Shown here: positions 1 through 5,400 of the stretch, piece by piece
Position numbering within the stretch: the stretch's first letter is position 1
Layout of the letters: every line of letters starts with the position of its first letter
Source of the DNA: an uncultured Collinsella sp.
Lineage (GTDB): Bacteria; Actinomycetota; Coriobacteriia; Coriobacteriales; Coriobacteriaceae
Length of the DNA stretch: 8,552 bases
Assembly: GCA_902494685.1 (NCBI GenBank)
Contig: CABUUE010000060.1
Coordinates: 1-8,552 of the forward strand
Direction: 5' to 3'
Notes under the pieces: generated by a model
The model's input: only the letters and a program-made list of their open reading frames with translations
The model's database searches: none
What the model was told of the DNA's origin: nothing
Position numbers and translations under genes: made by a program

Positions 1-2
1 AT

Positions 3-1274
3 GCGCCGCTCACCGATAAATCATCCATCATCTGCCGCACCGGCATGCTTATGCTGGCAAGCGGAACGGGTGCCTGGCGCGTGCGCGATACCATGAATCG
101 TGTTGCCGCCGTACTCGGTGTCACCATCCACGTTGACTTAAGTCTCCTATCGTTTGAGTGCACCTGCATCGAAGATGGCCACTGCTTTAATGAGGTCGTC
201 AGCTTGCCCACAACGGGCGTCAATACCCATCGCATTTGGATGATGGAGAGTTTCCTCAAGGAAATCGAGACCTATGGTCGTCGCTTCACGGTGCACGAGT
301 ATCACGAGATGCTCAAGACCGTTGAGAGTTCAAAACCTGATTACGCGCCTTGGCAACAGGGCCTTGCGGCGGCCTGCGCCTGTGGCGCCTTTGTCTTTTT
401 ACTTGGTGGCGGTCCTATTGAGATGGCATGCGCGTTCGTGGGCGCGGGTGTCGGCAACTTTGCCCGCTCCCATATTCTCAAGCAAGGCCTTGGTCAGTTC
501 AGCGCGCTGACGACCGGCGTTGCGCTCGCTTGCGTTTCGTATCTGCTGGCATTGCTCGGCCTTGGCCAGGTCATACCGGGGGCAATGTCGCACCAAGAAG
601 GCTATATCGGCGCCATGCTCTTTGTGATTCCCGGCTTTCCACTCATTACGGCAGGCCTCGACATCGCTAAGCTCGACATGCGAAGCGGTATCGAGCGCCT
701 TTCATATGCCGTATCGATTATTGTGATGGCGACCCTCGTAGGTTGGATGGTTGCCGAGTGTGTTGGCCTGGCGCCGGACGACTTTGCCCCACTGGGCCTT
801 TCGCCGCTTGCCCTTACGCTCCTGCGCGTGGTGATGAGCTTCGTTGGCGTATTCGGCTTCTCGGTGATGTTCAACAGCCCGGTAAAGATGGCCGCGGCAG
901 CTGGGTTGATCGGCGCCGTGTCCAATACCCTGCGTCTGACCCTTGTCGATGCGCCGACGATGATTCCCTTCCTGGGCCTCAGCACGGGAATGCCTCCCGA
1001 GGCAGCAGCGTTTATCGGCGCGCTGGTATCGGGTCTGCTGGCAAGCTTGGCCGAAGTCAAGCTCACCTACCCGCGCATCGCCCTCACGGTGCCTTCGATT
1101 GTCATTATGGTGCCGGGCTTGTATCTGTATCGCTCGATGTATTACATGTGCACCTTCGACACGGTCAATATGCTCGGCTGGTTTGTGCGCGCAGTGCTCA
1201 TCGTAGCGTTTCTGCCCGTTGGACTGGGTGTGGCGCGTACGCTCACCGACCCTCGCTGGCGCCACACCAGCTAA
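3..1274 (+). CDS. ThrE-family threonine/serine exporter (5' partial)
   Basis: This is a probable inner-membrane exporter of the ThrE family (TC 2.A.79), which in Corynebacterium exports threonine and serine using the proton gradient. The reading frame is open to the window edge, and residues before the first ATG (position 45) already fit the family's N-terminal helix, so the true start is upstream of position 1. Numbering from that ATG, residues 1-100 form the soluble N-terminal part of the ThrE domain (PF06738-like), with a family-like GVNTHRI motif near 58-64. About ten hydrophobic segments follow, near 106-122, 124-140, 153-174, 187-205, 219-238, 255-275, 280-298, 320-337, 346-363 and 376-398. 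The last five or so correspond to the ThrE_2 part (PF12821-like), with PSIVIMVPGLYLYRSM at 350-365. Both halves are fused in one chain, as in Corynebacterium ThrE. The stop is TAA at 1272-1274. The substrate is inferred from the family only. Confidence 0.85.
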   Translation, partial: APLTDKSSIICRTGMLMLASGTGAWRVRDTMNRVAAVLGVTIHVDLSLLSFECTCIEDGHCFNEVVSLPTTGVNTHRIWMMESFLKEIETYGRRFTVHEYHEMLKTVESSKPDYAPWQQGLAAACACGAFVFLLGGGPIEMACAFVGAGVGNFARSHILKQGLGQFSALTTGVALACVSYLLALLGLGQVIPGAMSHQEGYIGAMLFVIPGFPLITAGLDIAKLDMRSGIERLSYAVSIIVMATLVGWMVAECVGLAPDDFAPLGLSPLALTLLRVVMSFVGVFGFSVMFNSPVKMAAAAGLIGAVSNTLRLTLVDAPTMIPFLGLSTGMPPEAAAFIGALVSGLLASLAEVKLTYPRIALTVPSIVIMVPGLYLYRSMYYMCTFDTVNMLGWFVRAVLIVAFLPVGLGVARTLTDPRWRHTS

Positions 1275-1307
1275 TTGGTACAAGGGGGACAGGTTACTTT
1301 GCACCAA
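1275..1307. repeat. Short inverted-repeat element directly after the ThrE stop
   Basis: The arms are TTGGTACAA (1275-1283) and TTGCACCAA (1299-1307), complementary at 8 of 9 positions, around a core containing GGGGGACAGGTTACT. The element begins at the base after the ThrE stop codon. From memory, GGGGACAGG cores flanked by TTGGTGCAA-like arms are dispersed, REP-like elements in Coriobacteriia and some other bacteria, sometimes linked to RAYT (Y1 transposase) genes. That multi-copy nature cannot be verified from this window, which holds one copy. Confidence 0.5.
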
Positions 1308-1380
1308 ATGAGTTGCGGTGAAATAGGGACTGAATTGCTGCTTAAAGGGTCAAAACAGTCCGTATTCCACCGCAACTTAT
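1308..1380. repeat. 25-bp inverted repeat with 23-nt loop (REP/BIME-like)
   Basis: The left arm (1308-1332) and right arm (1356-1380) are complementary over 25 positions: 22 Watson-Crick pairs, one G-T pair and two mismatches. The shared core is AGTTGCGGTG on the left and CACCGCAACT on the right. The 23-nt loop runs 1333-1355. There is no T-run after the right arm, so it is unlikely to be an intrinsic terminator. It abuts the 1275-1307 repeat, which makes a composite 106-bp palindromic block. A dispersed repetitive extragenic element is the best reading; a structured transcript end is an alternative. Confidence 0.6.
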
Positions 1381-1493
1381 GGGGTCGGGGGATTATCGGT
1401 GCCCTGCATCTTCATAAACTCAACGCTTACGAAGCGCATGCGTTTCGTGCTAGGCTGGTTCCACCACATAAGTAGTCGCAGACGCGCGTACCA
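1381..1493. other. Gene-free spacer between repeat block and terminator
   Basis: Apart from the near-palindrome at 1429-1448, I see no credible gene here: short frames lack ribosome binding sites and have no recognisable protein sequence. CTTCAT (1410-1415) could pair with ATGAAG (1506-1511) in the terminator's left arm and loop. That is the only, and weak, hint of an alternative fold affecting the downstream terminator. Confidence 0.4.
1429..1448. promoter_or_regulatory. 20-bp near-palindrome, possible operator or hairpin
   Basis: ACGAAGCGCA followed by TGCGTTTCGT is self-complementary over all 20 bases except one symmetric position pair (G opposite T). With no unpaired centre, it suits a dyad bound by a dimeric protein better than an RNA hairpin. 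It lies 140 bases upstream of the DUF2798 gene, in sequence that otherwise shows no gene. The regulator, if any, is unknown. Chance occurrence in GC-rich sequence is possible. Confidence 0.3.
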
Positions 1494-1543
1494 CGGGCGG
1501 GCGAGATGAAGTTCCAACAGCTCCATCTTGCCCGCCCGTTTTT
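1494..1543 (+). terminator. Strong intrinsic terminator upstream of the DUF2798 gene
   Basis: The left arm CGGGCGGGCGAGATG (1494-1508) and right arm CATCTTGCCCGCCCG (1524-1538) pair over 15 positions with a single G-U pair. The loop has 15 nt and five T follow (1539-1543). The polarity is + strand only, since no T-run follows the stem on the other strand. It could end the ThrE transcript 220 bases after that gene's stop, or act as an attenuator in the leader of the DUF2798 gene. Confidence 0.85.
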
Positions 1544-1587
1544 GTTGCGTGGCGCCGCGGTACAACACAGAGAGGAATCTGCCCTTT

Positions 1588-2136
1588 ATGCCTATCAACA
1601 AACGAGAGAGCCTGCTGTTCACCTTTATCATGTGCTTTTGCATGGTGCTCTGGATGAGCATCTACAACGTTGCCCTGCAGCACGGGGCCATCAACGGCGA
1701 GGTCGTTGCCACTGCGTGGCTCGGCTTCCCCGTTGCCTACATTTTTGCCATGTGCTGCGACTGGTTCGTCGCCAGCCCGCTCGCCAAGGGTTTCGCCTTT
1801 AAGTACTTGGTCACGCCGGGCAAGAGCTCGCCACTTGCCATGACGCTCGCCGTCAGCTCCTGCATGGTCGTTCCCATGGTCATCATCATGTCGCTGTACG
1901 GTGCCTGTGAGGGTCTGACGCACATGCCCGGCGGCATCCTTGCGAACCTGTATTCCGTGCCCGCGATCTGGATGATCAACATCCCGCATAATTTTGTGAT
2001 GGCGCTGCCGTGGAACCTTTTGGTAGCCGGTCCGATTTCCCGCTTCGTCTTCCGTCGCGCCTTCCCTGTGGGGACGGTTTTCGAGGAGGAGCATGCCGAG
2101 CTCTTGGAGCAGGCTATGGCTCCTGAGTGCGAGTAG
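1588..2136 (+). CDS. DUF2798 family four-helix membrane protein
   Basis: This is a small integral membrane protein of 182 residues whose biochemical role is unknown. It fits the DUF2798 family, in which a two-helix unit of about 70-80 residues occurs twice. Predicted membrane segments are near residues 8-30, 42-64, 83-105 and 127-150. The two units start in a similar way (RESLLFTFIMCFCMVLWMS at 7-25, SPLAMTLAVSSCMVVPMVI at 81-99). Basic residues (RFVFRR, 152-157) follow the last helix, ahead of an acidic C-terminal tail (EEEHAELLEQ). The ATG at 1588 is chosen because AGAGAGGAA (1569-1577) sits 10 bases before it. The in-frame ATG at 1528 lies inside the terminator stem and would add 20 polar, non-family residues. 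The gene is probably monocistronic, with terminators on both sides. Its promoter is unclear: only 44 bases separate the upstream terminator's T-run from the ATG. Confidence 0.85.
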   Translation: MPINKRESLLFTFIMCFCMVLWMSIYNVALQHGAINGEVVATAWLGFPVAYIFAMCCDWFVASPLAKGFAFKYLVTPGKSSPLAMTLAVSSCMVVPMVIIMSLYGACEGLTHMPGGILANLYSVPAIWMINIPHNFVMALPWNLLVAGPISRFVFRRAFPVGTVFEEEHAELLEQAMAPECE

Positions 2137-2302
2137 CTCGCTTAGGGATCTGCTGAGCGCGGGCGACTTGCTTGGTTGGAGCCCAAAGCGTGGATAGCTC
2201 TCTCGGCGACATCGCGGGCGTGAGCGGTGCGCATGACCGGAGGGCCCGTGCTGCTCCGTTGCCCGACGTGCTAGCGCGCAGAACAATCTGTTGGTGCATT
2301 CG
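2137..2302 (+). other. Gene-free stretch with possible RNA structure (3' UTR or small RNA)
   Basis: No credible ORF is present. Possible RNA hairpins on the + strand are: a 7-bp stem CGCTTAG/CTGAGCG (2139-2145 with 2153-2159, one U-G pair), and a two-part stem with 5 bp (2215-2219 with 2261-2265), a small internal loop, then 10 bp including three G-U pairs (2222-2231 with 2247-2256). A strong terminator follows immediately. This could be the DUF2798 3' untranslated region or a separate small RNA ending at that terminator. GC-rich DNA folds easily, so support is modest. Confidence 0.25.
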
Positions 2303-2335
2303 GCGGCTGCTGAAGCGTTTCGGCAGCCGCTTTTT
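2303..2335 (+). terminator. Intrinsic terminator before the activase operon
   Basis: GCGGCTGCTGAA (2303-2314) pairs with TTCGGCAGCCGC (2319-2330) over 12 positions with one U-G pair, closes with a GCGT tetraloop, and is followed by TTTTT (2331-2335). It ends transcription from the DUF2798 side and insulates the operator and promoter region of the next operon. Confidence 0.9.
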
Positions 2336-2347
2336 ATACGGAGTTTA

Positions 2348-2368
2348 AATACAACAGTCTGTTGTATT
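2348..2368. promoter_or_regulatory. Perfect 21-bp palindromic operator, likely TetR-family site
   Basis: The arm AATACAACAG (2348-2357) and its exact reverse complement (2359-2368) flank a single central T. The site lies 49 bases before the start of the activase gene and just after the preceding terminator, in the only AT-rich stretch nearby. A TATATC sequence at 2380-2385 could serve as a -10 element, which would put the palindrome in or next to the -35 region. TetR-family repressors commonly bind symmetric sites of this length, and the operon's second gene encodes one. Autorepression is therefore the simplest reading; binding itself is inference. Confidence 0.75.
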
Positions 2369-2417
2369 ACGTAGAGTGGTATATCTCTAGCGGGAAAAAT
2401 GCGAGAGACGGAGCATT

Positions 2418-5400
2418 ATGGCGTTGCTAGTAGGACTGGACGTAGGGTCGACGACGACCAAAGTTTACGCGATGCACGAGGATATGACCGAGGCGTGGTG
2501 GGGATATCGCCGCCACGGGGCGTGTCAGACAGCGAGCGTGCGCGCCATGCTCGGCGAGCTCGCCGAGCGCTTTCCCCATGAGTCACTGCGCGTTGCGGTG
2601 ACCGGCTCGGGTGCGCGCGATATCGCGACCGCGCTGGGCGCCTCGTACGTTCAGGAGGTGGTCGCCAACGCGCTCGCGATCAGCAGGTTCTATCCGCAGA
2701 CGCGCTGCGCCATCGAGCTGGGCGGCCAAGACGCCAAGATGATCTTCTTCCGCACCAACGATAAGGGAGACATCGAGGTTGCCGACATGCGCATGAACGG
2801 CTCGTGCGCAGGCGGTACCGGTGCATTTATCGACGAGATGGCAAAGCTCATGGGGGTCGGCACCGAATCGGGCGAGTTCGAGCAGCTCGCAAGCCGGGGA
2901 ACGACCGTCCACGAGGTCTCGGGCCGCTGCGGCGTGTACGCAAAGACCGATATCCAGCCGCTGCTCAACGAGGGCATTCCTACCACCGACCTGGCGCTTT
3001 CGGCGCTTCACGCGGTCGCCCGCCAAACGATCGGCGGTCTGGCCCAGGGTATCGACATCGAGCCGCCGGTAATCTTCGAGGGCGGTACGCTCGCCTACAA
3101 CCCCACACTGGTCCGCGTGTTCCGGGAGCAACTGAATCTATCGGACGATCAGGTTATCGTCCCGCGCGATCCGCAGATCATGGTCGCGCGCGGTGCCGCC
3201 CTGTCGCTGACCGACATGTTCGCATCGTCCCAACCGATCGACCTTCCCGACGCTTTTGTCCGGCTGGATAAGCTCGAGACGGTCGCGCCCGCAAGCGGGG
3301 AGGGACGTCTTGCCCAGCCCTTTTTTGCCACACCTGCCGAGCAGGCGGATTTTACGGCACGCCATGGCAAAGAGACGCCGGCAAAGGATCCGGATGCGTA
3401 TGCGCCCGGAGAGACGGTGCGTGTGGCGCTCGGTATCGATTCGGGGAGCACGACGACCAAGTTCGCCCTGGTCGATGAGGCGGGTGAGCTTGTCGATTCG
3501 TTCTACGCGTCTAATAACGGCAGACCGCTCGACGTCGCCCAACAGGGTCTTGTCAGCTTGAAGAACCGCTGGGAGACAGCGGGAGTCACGCTTGCGATCG
3601 ATGCCGTGGGCACCACGGGATACGGCGAGGAGCTTTTCGCGCGCGCGTTCCACGCCGACTACCATACGGTCGAGACGGTCGCGCACGCCCGCGCCGCGTG
3701 CGCATGCGTTCCCGATGCGACCTTCGTGCTCGACATCGGCGGACAGGATATGAAGGCCATCTGGCTCAACCACGGCGTGCTGACCGATATCGTCGTCAAC
3801 GAGGCGTGCTCTGCGGGCTGCGGCTCGTTCCTCGAGGGTTTTGCCAAAAACCTCGGAATAGCCGTTGAGGATATCGCGACCGAGGCATTTTCGTCCAAAG
3901 CCCCCGCCGTTCTCGGCAGCCGCTGCACGGTGTTCATGAACAGCAGCGTCGTTTCCGAGCAGCGGCGCGGTAAGGGTCCGGGCGACATCATGGCCGGTCT
4001 CTGCCGTTCGATTATCGAGAACGTGTTCACCAAGGTCATTCGCGTTTCAAATCTCAACCGTCTGGGCGACAAAGTCGTCGTCCAGGGCGGCACGTTCCGA
4101 AACGACGCGGTGCTGCGCGCATTCGAGCAGTATCTGGGCAAACCCGTCACGCGTGCGCCCCACCCGGGGCTGATGGGCGCTATCGGTATCGCCCTGCTCG
4201 CGCGCGAGGAATGCCGCAAGGGCGACGCCGGCACGTCGTTTATCGGGCTCGATGCCGTGGAGCGCTTCGAGCATCGCGAGTTCGGCGGCGTTACCTGCCG
4301 TCGGTGCAACAACCGCTGCCAGCGCGCGGTCGTGGCATTTGGCGACGGCTCGCTTTACGTCACGGGCAATCGCTGCCCGCGCGGCGGCGCCATCTCATGG
4401 GATGAGCTCGTGCGCGAGGTTCCCGCGGCGGAGGAGCTGCGTCCGCAGGGTGCTTGCGAGGCACAGGCACCCGGCACGGGGCGCGACCGGACCGCGGCTG
4501 CCCCCAATCTCTTTGTCGACCGCGAGAAGCTGCTGTTCGAGTCGTACCCCACGGTTCCCGTCAGCGGGGGGCGCGATGTCACGATCGGCATTCCCCGTGT
4601 GCTCGAGTTCTGGGACACCATGCCGTTCTGGTCGACGTTCTTCAGCACGCTCGGCTTTAAGGTGCGCGTCTCGGGACGCAGCACCAAGGCGATGTACGAG
4701 CGCGGTCTGGCGCACGTCACATCCGACACCGTGTGCTTCCCGGCCAAGCTCGTCCACGGGCACATCCGCAATCTCGTCGACGCCGGCGTCGACCGCATCT
4801 TCATGCCCATCATCACGACGGTGCCCACCGAAAACACCGCCTCTACCAGCGAGTGGATGTGCGCCGTCGTAAAGGGATACCCCTACGTGATGCGCAATTC
4901 CGATAACCCGGAGGAGCGTTTCGGCGTTCCGTTCGATACGCCGCTGTTCCACTGGTACGACGAGGGCGACCGAAACCGCCAGCTCAAGGCGTGGTGCAAG
5001 GAGACCTTCGATATCGATGCCGACCTGGTTGCCAAGGCGACCGAGCAGGCGGACCGCGCGCAGCAGACGTTTGAGAACCAGCTGCAGCTGCGCGGCAGGC
5101 AGGTGCTCGAGAACGTGCGCGAGGACGGCGGCTACGCGGTGGTGATCGCTTCGCGCCCGTACCACAACGACCCGCTGGTCAACCACGGGCTGCCCAAGCT
5201 CTTCTCTGAGCGCGGCATCCCCGTGCTGACGCCCGATGCGGTGCCGGGGGTCTGCAACGTCGATCTTTCCAACAGCCGCATCGACATCGTGAACAACTAC
5301 CATGCGCGCATGCTGTCGTGCGCGGTCATCGTCGCATCGACGCCCGAGCTCGAGCTCGTGCAGATGGGCAGCTTCGGCTGCGGCCACGATGCGTATCTCA

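Noticed and set aside
1308..1380. CRISPR or transposon end at the inverted repeat.
   Set aside because: It is a single hairpin without repeated spacers, transposase gene or flanking target duplication; a dispersed extragenic repeat fits better.
1528..1587. Upstream in-frame ATG that would extend the DUF2798 protein by 20 residues.
   Set aside because: It starts within the terminator's right arm, lacks a ribosome binding site, and adds polar residues before the first membrane helix; ATG 1588 has a good site.
1377..2286. Minus-strand frames opposite the DUF2798 gene and its flanks.
   Set aside because: They are antisense to a protein with clear membrane helices, span a terminator, and have shadow-like composition.
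2137..2302. tRNA or other standard RNA gene in the intergenic region.
   Set aside because: There is no T-arm GTTCGA-type sequence, no cloverleaf and no match to a known RNA that I recognise; it is kept only as a weak structured-RNA candidate.
2399..2581. Short + strand frame overlapping the start of the activase gene.
   Set aside because: It is in a different frame from the activase motifs, and its Arg-rich translation resembles nothing known to me.
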